Below the pieces are notes generated by a model, which was not told where the DNA came from, made no database searches, and saw only the letters and a program-made list of their open reading frames with translations. 64,000 bases of DNA from Sphingomonas melonis. Lineage in GTDB: Bacteria; Pseudomonadota; Alphaproteobacteria; Sphingomonadales; Sphingomonadaceae. The stretch is taken from the NCBI RefSeq assembly GCF_013409985.1, contig NZ_JACCBY010000001.1, positions 1,344,696 to 1,408,695 on the forward strand, given 5' to 3'. Below, one piece after another: positions 33,882-43,304 of this stretch. Position numbers and translations under genes: made by a program. How positions within the stretch are numbered: the first letter of the stretch is position 1; each line of letters begins with the position of its first letter.

Positions 33882-34239
33882 TCGCCTGACAGGCTTCGGC
33901 AACCATCACGAAGCCGGCTTCGGTCAGCGTGATGATCCCGCCGCGTTCGGTGACGAGGTCGCGATCGACCAGCACGTCCACCCAGCGCCGCGCGACCGGC
34001 GCCGATACCGCCGTGGCGGTGATCAGCGGCGGGAGCGCCATCGTCTGCTCCTCGGCGACGAACAGCGTGTACAACAGGTCGATCGGCGGATTGTTGACGA
34101 ACTCGCCCGGCATCACCGATCGCAAGGCGGTACGGGCGGCGAGAAGACCCTGCGCGACCCCGCGCAATTGTTGCAGCATCGCGGGCGACCGGGCGGCGAT
34201 CGCCTTGGCCCAGAAATCGACGAGGCGTGCTTGTGGCAT
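33838..34239 (-). CDS. winged-helix DNA-binding protein (MarR-like)
   Basis: The 133-residue protein has a helical N-terminal half (FWAKAIAARSPAMLQQLRGV) and a wing-type motif (SAPVARRWVDVLVDRDLVTE RGGIITLTEAGFVMV), in which a recognition helix is followed by a two-strand wing. The spacing resembles sphingomonad MarR-like proteins. The residues FVAEEQTMALPPLITATA precede the recognition region. A GGGGA ribosome binding site lies upstream. The regulon is unknown. It is transcribed toward the small helical gene and away from treY. Confidence 0.7.
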   Translation of the reverse strand: MPQARLVDFWAKAIAARSPAMLQQLRGVAQGLLAARTALRSVMPGEFVNNPPIDLLYTLFVAEEQTMALPPLITATAVSAPVARRWVDVLVDRDLVTERGGIITLTEAGFVMVAEACQAIIESQTVAAGSVLN

Positions 34240-34342
34240 GGGTCCCCGATATCCTCTTATCCTATCTTACCCTAGTCCTGCCGGAGCGGTACTGATCAGA
34301 CAACCAGCAAACCCCTGTTTTTGATCACGCTGCTGATAAATA

Positions 34343-36652
34343 TCAGCCATTTCCGATGATATCATACCACGTCGATCCTTTTGCAAAGGCGTCCGAGGCG
34401 GCGATTGTGCTGCCGTCCACGAAACGGATGCTTGCGTCGGGCACGGCGGTACCGCGGACAAGCACCGCGACATGCAGCTGGCGCCCGCCTGCACTGCGGG
34501 TGAAGGCGAGGATACGGTCGCTGCCGTCGACCGTCGCGGGCCGGTATTCGCCGTCGGCGAACAGCGCGGGCTCGGCACGGCGCAGCGCGAGCAGGTCGGC
34601 GATCAGTTGCAGCTTTGCGGGTGCCGCATCGCTGCCGAGCAGCGCCTGCCGCGCCGCATAATCCACCGGGCGGCGATTGTCGGGATCGACGAGGCTGAGA
34701 TCGGCAAGCTCGGTGCCCTGATAGAGGTCGGGAACGCCGGGCAGCGTGTAGCGGAGCAGCGTCTGCACGAGCGTGTTCGCGCGCGCCGCGGGCTCGATCT
34801 CGGCGACGAAGGCGGTCACCTCGGCAACGAAGCGCGGGTCGGCGAGATAGCTGTCGATCAGCGCCGCGCCGGCGGCCTCATAGGTCTCGTCGGGCGCTTC
34901 CCAGGACGAGCGCAGCTTGGCCTCGCGCAGCGCCTTCTGCTGCCACGCCTTAAGCCGGTCGGCGAAATCGCCGGCCGCGCCCTCTTCGGGCCAGGCGCCG
35001 ACGATCGTCTGGAGCAGCATATAGCGGTCGCCGCCGTCGACGTCGTGATCCCAGGTCCACGCCGTCGCTTCCCACGCCTCGACGCGCGCCCGCCACGCAT
35101 CGGGGATGGTGCTGAGCACCGCCAGCCGCGCGCGGACGTCTTCGCCGCGCTTGTGGTCGTGCGTCGCGGTGGTCAACATCGCAGCCGGCACGTCGCGGGC
35201 GCGATCGGCCATGATGCGGTGGAAGGCGTCGACGGGGATGCCGAGGATCGTCGCGTCGAAGCCGACATCGTTGCGCGAGAGCAGACGGCCCGAGCGGTAG
35301 AAGGCGGTATCCTCGACCGATTTGGCGGCGATCGGCGCGGAAAGCTGCTGGAAGCGGCGGACGGCGTCGGCGGCGTCGCCCGAAGAACCCTGCGGCCCCT
35401 CACCGGCGAGCCAGGCGAGGATGCGATCGACGACATGCGCCTCGCCGGGCGGGATCAGCCAGGCGACGCGTTCGCGGACGAGTCCGCGGATCGCGGCATC
35501 CTGCGGCGCGGCGGCGTCGCCGGTGCCATAGGTCCGATAGACCGGGAAGACCCACAGCAGCCGTTCGATCGCGCGGCGCAGCATCACGGGCGTGACGGCC
35601 TCGTCCTGGTTCAGCGCGACGAAGGCGGCGACGCAGGCGTCGAGCTGGGCGGAGAACTGCCAGGCCAGCAGATCCTGCCGCGCCTCGAACTCCTCCGCCT
35701 CGAACCCCTGATAGCGGCCGCTGACCTCCTGCCACACCTCCTCGAGCGGCAGCGCGCCCAGCGGATCGTGGATCAGCGTCGCGACCTGTTCCATGAAGTC
35801 GTAGCCGCTGGTGCCATCGACACCCCAGCCGAGCGGCTGCCCTTCGCCGGCGCCGAGGATCTTCTCGATGACGATCCATGCATCGGGACCGAGCCGTTCG
35901 CGCAACGTGCGGCAATAGCCGATCGGATCGGTGAGGCCGTCGACATGGTCGACGCGCACGCCGTCGATCAACCCTTCCTCGTACAGCCGGACATACAGCG
36001 CATGCGTCGCCTCGAACACCTCGGGGTCCTCGATGCGGACGCCGGCGAGGTCGTTGACGGTGAAGAAGCGGCGCCAGTTGAGCAGGTCGTTGGCGACGCG
36101 CCAGCTCGCCAGCCGGTAATGCTGGCGGTCGAGCAAGGTGGCGAGGTCGGTTTCCTCGACATCGGGGCGCAACGGGAAGCGGTGCTCGCCATAAGCGACG
36201 ATCGCGTTGCCCTCGACCGCGAGGTCGCCGTTGGCGAGCGTGGCGGCCAGCGTATCGCCGAGCACCGGCAGCAGCAGCCGCTGCGACCAGTCGATGTCGA
36301 AGAACCGCGCGTAGGCGCTCGCCTGCCCGTTGGCGAGCACGTCGTTCCACCAGGCGTTGCCGCCGCCGGCGACGCCCATGTGATTGGGGACGATGTCGAT
36401 GATGACGCCCATGCCGCGCGCCTTGAGCGCGGCGACGAGGCTGCGGAAGCCCTCCTCGCCGCCAAGCTCCGGGTTGATGCGGGTCGGGTCGATCACGTCA
36501 TAGCCGTGCGTCGAGCCCTTGGCGGCGACGGTGATCGGCGAGGCGTAGAGATGGCTGATCCCGAGATCGTCGAGATACGGCACCAGCGCCTCGGCATCGG
36601 CGAAGGTGAAGCCGGCGTGGAACTGCATGCGATAGGTGGCGCGGGGCGTCAT
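34343..36652 (-). CDS. treY: malto-oligosyltrehalose synthase
   Basis: TreY converts the reducing-end alpha-1,4 bond of malto-oligosaccharides to the alpha,alpha-1,1 bond of trehalose. The 769-residue GH13 protein begins at ATG 36652, overlapping the malQ stop (ATGA). Visible motifs are TYRMQFHAGFTFADAEALVPYL, the HxxN region VDIIVPNHMG-like (IIDIVPNHMGV), GVRVDHVDGL with the nucleophile Asp, VIEKILG with the acid Glu, and TTATHDHKRGEDVRARL. PGVPDLYQGTEL near the C-terminus is also typical. It acts with TreZ, GlgX and MalQ in this cluster. Confidence 0.95.
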   Translation of the reverse strand: MTPRATYRMQFHAGFTFADAEALVPYLDDLGISHLYASPITVAAKGSTHGYDVIDPTRINPELGGEEGFRSLVAALKARGMGVIIDIVPNHMGVAGGGNAWWNDVLANGQASAYARFFDIDWSQRLLLPVLGDTLAATLANGDLAVEGNAIVAYGEHRFPLRPDVEETDLATLLDRQHYRLASWRVANDLLNWRRFFTVNDLAGVRIEDPEVFEATHALYVRLYEEGLIDGVRVDHVDGLTDPIGYCRTLRERLGPDAWIVIEKILGAGEGQPLGWGVDGTSGYDFMEQVATLIHDPLGALPLEEVWQEVSGRYQGFEAEEFEARQDLLAWQFSAQLDACVAAFVALNQDEAVTPVMLRRAIERLLWVFPVYRTYGTGDAAAPQDAAIRGLVRERVAWLIPPGEAHVVDRILAWLAGEGPQGSSGDAADAVRRFQQLSAPIAAKSVEDTAFYRSGRLLSRNDVGFDATILGIPVDAFHRIMADRARDVPAAMLTTATHDHKRGEDVRARLAVLSTIPDAWRARVEAWEATAWTWDHDVDGGDRYMLLQTIVGAWPEEGAAGDFADRLKAWQQKALREAKLRSSWEAPDETYEAAGAALIDSYLADPRFVAEVTAFVAEIEPAARANTLVQTLLRYTLPGVPDLYQGTELADLSLVDPDNRRPVDYAARQALLGSDAAPAKLQLIADLLALRRAEPALFADGEYRPATVDGSDRILAFTRSAGGRQLHVAVLVRGTAVPDASIRFVDGSTIAASDAFAKGSTWYDIIGNG

Positions 36653-38556
36653 GCGGGGCTCTTCGATGCGAGGATGAGGGTGCGGCGGGCGACCTCCGGC
36701 CGGGCGAGCAGCGCCGCGGTCGTGTCGGGCATGCGGCGGCGCCAATTGGGATGTTCGTCGGTGGTGCCGGGCAGATTGGGCTGTTCCTCGATGCCGACGA
36801 GATCCTCGAGCGGCACGATGGTCAGCGGGCAGGGCGCCTGACGCGTGAAGGCGAGCGCCGCGTCGATCGCCGGGGCGGGATCGTTGGGCGTCGGGCCGGA
36901 CGCGACGCCGGCGGCCGTGCAGGCGGTCCACAGCGCCTTCTTCTCGCCGATGCGGCGCAGGCGGTCGGCGGGTTCGTCATCGCTGCTGCGGTTCAGCTTG
37001 TGGTTCCAGGTGATGTCGCGGCCGGTCCACCAGCCCGCCAGCGTCGCGGTGTCGTGGGTGCCGGTCATCGCCACCGCCTGCGCATCCCATGTCGTCGCAG
37101 GGGTGAAGCCCTTGGCGTCGCGCTCGAAGGGGAGGACACGCATGCCGAGCATGCCCTTGTCCGCCATCGTATCGCGAAAGCCGGGCGGCACGGTGCCGAG
37201 ATCCTCGCCGATCACGATCGCCCCGGCGCGGTGCGATTCGAGCGCGAGGATGCGAAGCAGGTCGGCGAAGGGCATGGCGAGATAGGCGCCGTCGCTCGCC
37301 TTGCCGCCGTCGGGGATCACCCACAGGCGCTTCAATCCGAGCGCGTGGTCGATGCGGAGGCCACCGGCGTGGCAGAGCGTGGCGCGGACGGTGCGGATGA
37401 AGCCGTCGAAGCCGGTGCGGCGCAGCGCGAACGGCGACAGCGCGGTGATGCCCCAATTCTGGCCCTGCGGCCCGAGCGGATCGGGCGGCGCGCCGATCGA
37501 CAGGCCGGTGAGCAGGTCGTCGCGGCGGTTCCAGCCATGGCTGCCGCCGGCGTCCATGCCGACGGCGAGATCGGCGATCAGGCCGATCCGCATGCCGGCG
37601 TCGCGCGCCGCCACCTGCGCCTGCGCAAGGCTGGCGTCGGTGAGCCATTGCAGGAAGGCGTAGAAGGCGACGTCCTGCGCGTGGTCGGCGACGAAGCGGG
37701 CGACGGCGGGGCCGGCGGGATCGTGATAGGCGGCGGGCCAGTCCTGCCAGCCGCGTGCGCCGCTCTCGGCGAAGAAATGGCTGTGGAGGGCGTCGAAGCG
37801 GGCGTGCTCGTCCCAGTCGGGCCGCTCCGCGCGGGCGGCATCGAAGCGGGTGCGCAGAGCGGCGGGGGCGCGATCGAAGGCGGCGCGCAACTGCGCGATG
37901 CGGTCGGGCCATGCCTGCCGCCAGTCGATCAGGTCGCCCCCGGCGGGGCCGGTGTCGGACAGGCCGGCGAGCACGGGATCGGCGAGCAGCGCGTGGTGGA
38001 ACAGCCGGCTCGAGGGCGCATAGGGGCTGAACCGCGTCGCATCGGCGGGGAAGAGCGCATGCGTCGGGCTGATCGCGAGCGTATCCGCACCGGCTTCGGC
38101 GAAGGCGCGCGCGGCTTTGGCGAGCGTGCCGAGGTCGCCATATGGCGCCGGGCGCGATCCGCGCAATGCGGGGATCTGCACCGCCGGCCCCCAGCTATGG
38201 CCGGGTGGCGGCGCGACGCAGCGCGGCGGGGCGATGGCGAGCGTGACCGGGCCGGTGGCGGTATCGAGGCGGTGGTAACCGGGCTCGGCGATCGCGGGGA
38301 TCGTGCCGTCGGCGGCGATGGTGACGGCGCAGGTGGTGCCGTCCTCGAGCACCAGTTGCGCGGTGCCGGGCTTGGCGGGGGTCACGATCGGCTGGCCGGT
38401 ATCACCGGTGACGAACGGCACGCCGTCGACGCGCGTGTCGAGCGTAGCGAGGATCGCGCGCAGCACCGCATCGTCGACGCGGTGCTGGCGACCGTCGGCA
38501 TCCTCCCATTCGGCCTGTAGCCCGGCGGCGGCGGCTTCGGTGGCCAGGTCGCTCAC
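36649..38556 (-). CDS. malQ: 4-alpha-glucanotransferase
   Basis: MalQ (amylomaltase, GH77) disproportionates malto-oligosaccharides, which supplies longer chains to TreY. The 635-residue protein has an N-terminal extension of about 125 residues before the GH77 core (SWGPAVQIPALRGSRP, YGDLGTLAKAARAFAEAGAD). Catalytic regions are GGLRIDHALGLKRLW (nucleophile Asp), VIGEDLGTVP (acid Glu) and TGTHDTATLAGWW. The substrate loop RFSPYAPSSRLFHH replaces the typical SPY-x2-S-x-F. The stop is fused to the treY start. A 440-base repeat-bearing gap separates it from treZ. Confidence 0.93.
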   Translation of the reverse strand: MSDLATEAAAAGLQAEWEDADGRQHRVDDAVLRAILATLDTRVDGVPFVTGDTGQPIVTPAKPGTAQLVLEDGTTCAVTIAADGTIPAIAEPGYHRLDTATGPVTLAIAPPRCVAPPPGHSWGPAVQIPALRGSRPAPYGDLGTLAKAARAFAEAGADTLAISPTHALFPADATRFSPYAPSSRLFHHALLADPVLAGLSDTGPAGGDLIDWRQAWPDRIAQLRAAFDRAPAALRTRFDAARAERPDWDEHARFDALHSHFFAESGARGWQDWPAAYHDPAGPAVARFVADHAQDVAFYAFLQWLTDASLAQAQVAARDAGMRIGLIADLAVGMDAGGSHGWNRRDDLLTGLSIGAPPDPLGPQGQNWGITALSPFALRRTGFDGFIRTVRATLCHAGGLRIDHALGLKRLWVIPDGGKASDGAYLAMPFADLLRILALESHRAGAIVIGEDLGTVPPGFRDTMADKGMLGMRVLPFERDAKGFTPATTWDAQAVAMTGTHDTATLAGWWTGRDITWNHKLNRSSDDEPADRLRRIGEKKALWTACTAAGVASGPTPNDPAPAIDAALAFTRQAPCPLTIVPLEDLVGIEEQPNLPGTTDEHPNWRRRMPDTTAALLARPEVARRTLILASKSPA

Positions 38557-38995
38557 GATGTTGCTCCGTCGCCTGCGAGAAACGAGACGCCTGTCACCTT
38601 CAGCCCGTCATGCCGGACTCGTTCCGGCCTCCACCGATCCGCTGGCGTAAACAGCGTTGCTCTCGCGGAACGGTGAACCTCGGAACACGTCCGGGGTGAC
38701 GAGGTGGCCGCGAACATGGCGGTCCGCATGGTCTTGAAATCGTTTTCGCGCGCAGAGGCGCTGAGAACGCAGAGGGTGGCGCGTGGCTTGGCCAGCGTCG
38801 CGGTCCGATGATCCGTCCCGACGAAGAGGGATTCACGCGAGGGCGCGAAGCCGCGAAGAAGAAGCAGAACGGGAGCCCGCCGATGCGAGACATCTTCGCG
38901 CCTTCGCGCCTTCGCGTGAACATCATCTTGGCGCAAGAGGCTGCCGCCGGCCTCGACGGCACCCCCCCTGCGTCCTTCGCGCCGCTGCGCGCCCG
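38557..38995. repeat. intergenic gap in the trehalose cluster with three repeat types
   Basis: No supported gene. It holds REP-like pieces (CGTCATGCCGGACTCGTTCC near 38608; GGAACACGTCCGGGGTGACG near 38683). It also holds an inverted pair of a different repeat: TTCACGCGAGGGCGCGAAGC near 38830 and its reverse form CTTCGCGCCTTCGCGTGAAC near 38902. A further CGCAGAGGCGCTGAGAACGC segment lies near 38753. malQ may be expressed from its own promoter here or by read-through from treZ. Confidence 0.7.
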
Positions 38996-40690
38996 TCATT
39001 TCGCGATCCACGCGCGGAAGCGTTCGCCTTCGGCGTGCAGCAACTCGCCTTCGCATTCCGGGAGCGGTGCCGGGTCGTAGGCGAGGTCGAGCGCGATCGT
39101 CAGCACGCTGCCGTCGCCGAGCCGCCAGCGCGCGGTGACCGCCGCCTCGCCGGTCGCCTCGGCACCGATCGCCCGCGTGCCCGCCAGATGCGGCACGATC
39201 GCGCTCTGGCGCAGTGCGATCAGGTCGCGGATCAGCGTGCGCCAGCCATGCGCGTCGGGGCCGGGCTCGGGGCGGGAGCGTTCGAACGTGTCCGGCGCAT
39301 TGGGGTCGGGGATGCGCTCGCGCGCGGCGGGGTCGGCGAAGGCGTCGAACTTGGCGAATTCCTTGCGCCGGCCCTTGCGCACCGCATCGGCCAGCTCGTT
39401 GTGGAAGTCGGTGAAGAACAGGAACGGCGTTTCGCTGCCCTCGGTATCGCCCATGAACAGCATCGGCACCTGCGGCCCAAGCAGCAGCAGCGCGGTCGCC
39501 GCGCGCAGCCGCGCGGTGTCGGTGAGCATGGTCAGCCGCTCGCCGAGCGCGCGATTGCCGACCTGGTCGTGGTTCTGAAGGAAGGCGACGAAGCGTGTCG
39601 GCGCGAGCTGCGCGCTCGGCGTGCCGCGGGGCGCGCCGTCGTGATTGGCCGAGCCTTCGCCCTGATAGATGAACCCTTCCGCCAGGCAGCGCGCCAGCCG
39701 TTCGGCGGGCCGGTCGGCGAAATCGCTGTAATAGGCGCTGGTCTCGCCGGTGAGCAGCACGTGCAGCACGTTGTGGAAATCGTCGTTCCACTGCGCATCG
39801 TACGCGCCGTCGCGCAGCCGTTCGGCGTCGTTGCGCTCGTTTTCGAGGACGAGGTGGATCTGCCGGTCGGGGAAGGCGGCGCGGATCTCCGCCGCCATCG
39901 CGTCGAGGAAGTCGGTGTTGCCGATGGCGTGCACCGCGTCGAAGCGCAGGCCGTCGATGCGATATTCGCCGAGCCACATCAGCGCATTGTCGACGAAGAA
40001 ACGATGCACCGCCGGCTGGTCCACCGCGACCGCGCCGCCCCAGGGGGTGTGAACCGCGGCGTCGAAGAAGTCGGGCGCATAGACCGACAGATAGTTTCCG
40101 TCGGGGCCGAAGTGATTGTAGACCACGTCGAGAAAGACCGAGAGGCCGAAGGCATGCGCCTCGTCCACCAAGGCCTTGAGGTCGGCGGGCGCGCCATAGG
40201 CTTCGGCGGGGGCATAGGGCAGGACGCCGTCATAGCCCCAGTTGCGCGTGCCGCCGAAGGCGTTGACCGGCATCAGCTCGATCGCGGTGATGCCGAGCGC
40301 AGCGAGCGTCGGGATCTGGTCCATGACGCCCCGGAAGCCGCCAAGCACGCCGGCGTGCAGCTCGATCAGCACCGTCTCTTCCCACGGCCGGCCGCGCCAG
40401 TCGGGCACCGTCCAGGCATAACCGGAATCGATCACGAGGCTCCAGCCATGGACGCCGCCCGATTGCGCGCGGCTCGCCGGATCGGGCACGGCGAGATCGT
40501 CGAGACGGAAGCGATAACGGGTGCCCGCGGGTGCGTCGGCAGTGGCGGTGAACCAGCCGCCCTCGGCAGCCTCCATCGCGATCGTCGCGCCGCCGTCGAT
40601 CTCCAGGGCCACCGCATCGCGCGCCGGCGCCCATATCGCGAAGCGGGTGCGGCCGTCCTCCAGCAGCTGTGCGCCCCAGCGGTGGCTCAT
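38996..40690 (-). CDS. treZ: malto-oligosyltrehalose trehalohydrolase
   Basis: TreZ releases free trehalose from the product of TreY. The start chosen is ATG 40690 (overlapping the glgX stop), which gives the family opening SHRWGAQLLEDGRTRFAIWAP. After the CBM48-like N-terminal domain, GH13 motifs are VYNHFGPDGNYL, GLRFDAVHAI (nucleophile), LVLENERND (acid, with the extended E-N-E-x-N form of TreZ) and FLQNHDQVGNRALGER. Length is 564 residues, near the usual 580-600. It is coupled to glgX. Confidence 0.95.
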   Translation of the reverse strand: MSHRWGAQLLEDGRTRFAIWAPARDAVALEIDGGATIAMEAAEGGWFTATADAPAGTRYRFRLDDLAVPDPASRAQSGGVHGWSLVIDSGYAWTVPDWRGRPWEETVLIELHAGVLGGFRGVMDQIPTLAALGITAIELMPVNAFGGTRNWGYDGVLPYAPAEAYGAPADLKALVDEAHAFGLSVFLDVVYNHFGPDGNYLSVYAPDFFDAAVHTPWGGAVAVDQPAVHRFFVDNALMWLGEYRIDGLRFDAVHAIGNTDFLDAMAAEIRAAFPDRQIHLVLENERNDAERLRDGAYDAQWNDDFHNVLHVLLTGETSAYYSDFADRPAERLARCLAEGFIYQGEGSANHDGAPRGTPSAQLAPTRFVAFLQNHDQVGNRALGERLTMLTDTARLRAATALLLLGPQVPMLFMGDTEGSETPFLFFTDFHNELADAVRKGRRKEFAKFDAFADPAARERIPDPNAPDTFERSRPEPGPDAHGWRTLIRDLIALRQSAIVPHLAGTRAIGAEATGEAAVTARWRLGDGSVLTIALDLAYDPAPLPECEGELLHAEGERFRAWIAK

Positions 40691-42798
40691 GCCTCGCCCT
40701 CCCCGAAGCTGCTCGTCCAGGTGACCAGCACCGCGCCCTGCGGCGACACCTCGTAGCTGTCCTCGATCGCCAGTTCGCCCTGATCGGGCTTGGCGCTGTC
40801 GATCAGCACGGTGCGCCCGGCATGCGGCGGCGGCAGGTGGAAGGTCACCGGATCGGCCGAGCCGTTGAGCAGCAGCGAGATCGCCTCGACCTCGCCCGCC
40901 TCGTTGCGGCTGGCGCGGCGCATCATCAGTGCGCGCCCCTCCGGGTTCTGCCAATCCTCGGGGCTCAGTCGCTCGCCGCGCTCGTCCCACCATTCGACGT
41001 CGTTGATGCCGTGGCCGGGCGAATCCTGGCCGTAGAGGAAGGTCGCCGCGCGCAGCACCGGATAGCGGCGGCGCAGCTCGGCCAGCCGCGCGACGAAGTC
41101 GATCTGCGTCTGCCCGGCCTCGCTCGCCGCCAGTTCCCAGTCGAGCCAGCTGATCTCATTGTCCTGGCAATAAGCGTTGTTGTTGCCCTGCTGCGTCCGT
41201 CCGAATTCGTCCCCGGCGACGAGCATCGGCGTGCCGAGCGAGGCGAGCAGGGTGGTCAGCATCGAGCGCTGGACGCGGCCGCGCGCGTCGTTGATCGCGG
41301 GATCGTCGGTCGGGCCTTCGTGACCCCAGTTGCGCGAATGGTTGTTGTCGTGGCCGTCGCGATTGTCCTCGCCATTGGCCTCGTTGTGGCGCTGCTCGTA
41401 CATCACCGTGTCGGCGAGGGTGAAGCCGTCGTGCGCCGCGAGCATGTTGATGCTCGCCCATGGCCGGCGCGAGCGGCGGTCGAACAGGTCGCCCGACCCC
41501 GCCAGCCGCGCGGCGAGATCGGCGCGCTGGCCGGCATCGCCGCGCCAGAACTGGCGGACGGTGTCGCGGTATTTGTCGTTCCACTCGGCGAAACCGGGCG
41601 GGAAATTGCCGAGCTGATAGCCGCCGGGGCCGACGTCCCACGGCTCCGCCATCAGCTTCAGCCGGCCGAGCACCGGGTCCTGGCGGACCACGTCGAAGAA
41701 GGCGGCGCCGGGGTCGAAGCCGTCATCCTCGCGCCCAAGCGTCAGGCCGAGGTCGAAGCGGAAGCCGTCGATGCCGAAGCTCGTCGCCCAATAGCGCAGC
41801 GAGTCGGTCACCATCTGGATGACGCGCGCCTTGGTGAGGTTGAGCGTGTTGCCGGTGCCGGTGTCGTTGATCGTGTAGCGCGGCTGATCCTGGACCAGCC
41901 GGTAATAGCTCGCATTGTCGAGCCCGCGCCATGACAGCGTCGGACCCTTTTCCGAACCCTCACAGGTGTGGTTGTAGACGACGTCGAGGATCACCTCGAT
42001 CCCCGCCTTGTGCAGGCGGTGGACGGCGCGGCGCAGCTCGTCCTGGCTGTCGGTCGACATATAGGCCTGTTCGGGCGCGAAGAAGCCGAGCGTGTTATAG
42101 CCCCAATAGTTCCTGAGGCCCTTTTCCTGCAGGAATCGGTCCTGCGTGAAGCTGTGGATCGGCAGCAGTTCGAGCGCGGTGACGCCGATCCGCTTGAGAT
42201 GCGCGATCACCGCCGGGTGCCCGAGCGCGGCATAGCTGCCGCGTTCGCGTGGCGGCACTAGCTCCATCAGCTTGGTCAGTCCCTTGACGTGCGCCTCGTA
42301 GATCACGGTTTCGGACCAGGGCGTGTTGGGCTTGGTGTCGCGCGACCAGTCCCAATGGTCGTCAACCACCACCGCCTTGGGCATCGCCGGCGCGCTGTCG
42401 CGCTTGTCGAAGCTCAGGTCCTCGCGCGCGTGGCCGACCTTGTAGCCGTGCAGCGCGTCGGTCCATTTGATCTGGCCGTGCAGCCGCCGCGCATAGGGAT
42501 CGAGCAGCAATTTGTTGGGATTGAAGCGGTGGCCGTTCTCCGGCTCGTAGCGGCCGTGCGCGCGATAGCCGTAGATCAGGCCGGGCGCGGCATCGGGCAG
42601 ATAGCCGTGGAACACCTCGTCGGTACATTCGGGCAGCGTGATCCGCTGCAACTCGCGCTTGCCGGCAGAATCGAAGACGCAGAGCTCGATACGGTCGGCA
42701 TTGGCGCTGAAGACCGCGAAATTGACGCCGAGACCGTCAAAGGTCGCACCCAGCGGATACGGCGAGCCCGGCTCGAGCCGGTCGGGCAAGGAATGCAC
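40687..42798 (-). CDS. glgX: glycogen debranching enzyme GlgX
   Basis: GlgX hydrolyses alpha-1,6 branches of (phosphorylase-trimmed) glycogen, feeding linear chains to TreY/TreZ. The 703-residue protein has an N-terminal CBM48 domain (GSPYPLGATFDGLGVNFAVFSANAD), then GH13 motifs VVYNHTCEGSEKGPTLSWRG, GFRFDLGLTLGRE (nucleophile), LMAEPWDVGPGGYQLGNFPP (acid) and NMLAAHDGFTLAD. The NHSRNWGHEGPTDDPAI stretch is specific to GlgX/isoamylase-type enzymes. It is the first gene of the trehalose cluster. Confidence 0.95.
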   Translation of the reverse strand: MHSLPDRLEPGSPYPLGATFDGLGVNFAVFSANADRIELCVFDSAGKRELQRITLPECTDEVFHGYLPDAAPGLIYGYRAHGRYEPENGHRFNPNKLLLDPYARRLHGQIKWTDALHGYKVGHAREDLSFDKRDSAPAMPKAVVVDDHWDWSRDTKPNTPWSETVIYEAHVKGLTKLMELVPPRERGSYAALGHPAVIAHLKRIGVTALELLPIHSFTQDRFLQEKGLRNYWGYNTLGFFAPEQAYMSTDSQDELRRAVHRLHKAGIEVILDVVYNHTCEGSEKGPTLSWRGLDNASYYRLVQDQPRYTINDTGTGNTLNLTKARVIQMVTDSLRYWATSFGIDGFRFDLGLTLGREDDGFDPGAAFFDVVRQDPVLGRLKLMAEPWDVGPGGYQLGNFPPGFAEWNDKYRDTVRQFWRGDAGQRADLAARLAGSGDLFDRRSRRPWASINMLAAHDGFTLADTVMYEQRHNEANGEDNRDGHDNNHSRNWGHEGPTDDPAINDARGRVQRSMLTTLLASLGTPMLVAGDEFGRTQQGNNNAYCQDNEISWLDWELAASEAGQTQIDFVARLAELRRRYPVLRAATFLYGQDSPGHGINDVEWWDERGERLSPEDWQNPEGRALMMRRASRNEAGEVEAISLLLNGSADPVTFHLPPPHAGRTVLIDSAKPDQGELAIEDSYEVSPQGAVLVTWTSSFGEGEA

Positions 42799-42876
42799 GT
42801 CTTAGGAACCCCCATGATGATCGTCGCTCCGCCAAACGCAGGTGCGGCATGGAAGCTCCCCCGCTAAAACGCGGGC

Positions 42877-42904
42877 GGCGCGCCGGCGGTGGGGCCGGCG
42901 CGCC
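42877..42904. terminator. terminator-like hairpin between glgX and the small exported protein gene
   Basis: GGCGCGCCGG / CCGGCGCGCC is a perfect 10-base-pair stem just past the stop of the small exported protein gene. On the minus strand a TTTT lies about 15 bases further, so it is a weak match to an intrinsic terminator. Confidence 0.55.
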
Positions 42905-42912
42905 TGTTCGGA

Positions 42913-43152
42913 TCAGCGCTTGGCGAGCGGGTCGAGGCCCTCGGCACGCCACTGGCTGAGCGACTTGCACTCGCGCCGCGGGATGTGCGAGCCGGTGACC
43001 TGATCGACCAGGCAGACGCGCGGATTGTACGTCGCGCCTGCGGTGGCGGCAGCCGGGGCAGCCGGGGCGGTGGGGGTGGCCGACGGGGCGGGCGCCGCGG
43101 CGGAGGCGGCGGTGACGGACAGGAGCGCGGCGGCGATGGTGGTGATGAGCAT
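42913..43152 (-). CDS. small exported protein
   Basis: ATG 43152 follows a strong GGGAGGA ribosome binding site. The 79-residue product has a signal peptide (LITTIAAALLSVTAASAAA), an Ala/Pro/Thr-rich linker and a C-terminal motif with two cysteines (YNPRVCLVDQVTGSHIPRRECKSLSQW) that could form one disulfide in the periplasm. I recall similar short proteins in sphingomonads, annotated hypothetical. No function can be assigned. Confidence 0.75.
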   Translation of the reverse strand: MLITTIAAALLSVTAASAAAPAPSATPTAPAAPAAATAGATYNPRVCLVDQVTGSHIPRRECKSLSQWRAEGLDPLAKR

Positions 43153-43304
43153 GATGTTCCTCCCAAGGACACAGCCCGATGCGGCTGCATCTGTGGTAGT
43201 GCATTATGCATGCCAAACACTGCCTACGAGGGAAGAGGGCGGATTTCGGCCGTTTGATCCTGCGTGGAACGCCAACATCTGGCGGGCGGTGCCGAAGCTT
43301 GGGA

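Noticed and set aside
34472..36841. 789-residue open frame antisense to treY
   Set aside because: Low-complexity Arg/Gly/Ala composition and full overlap with a clear GH13 gene.
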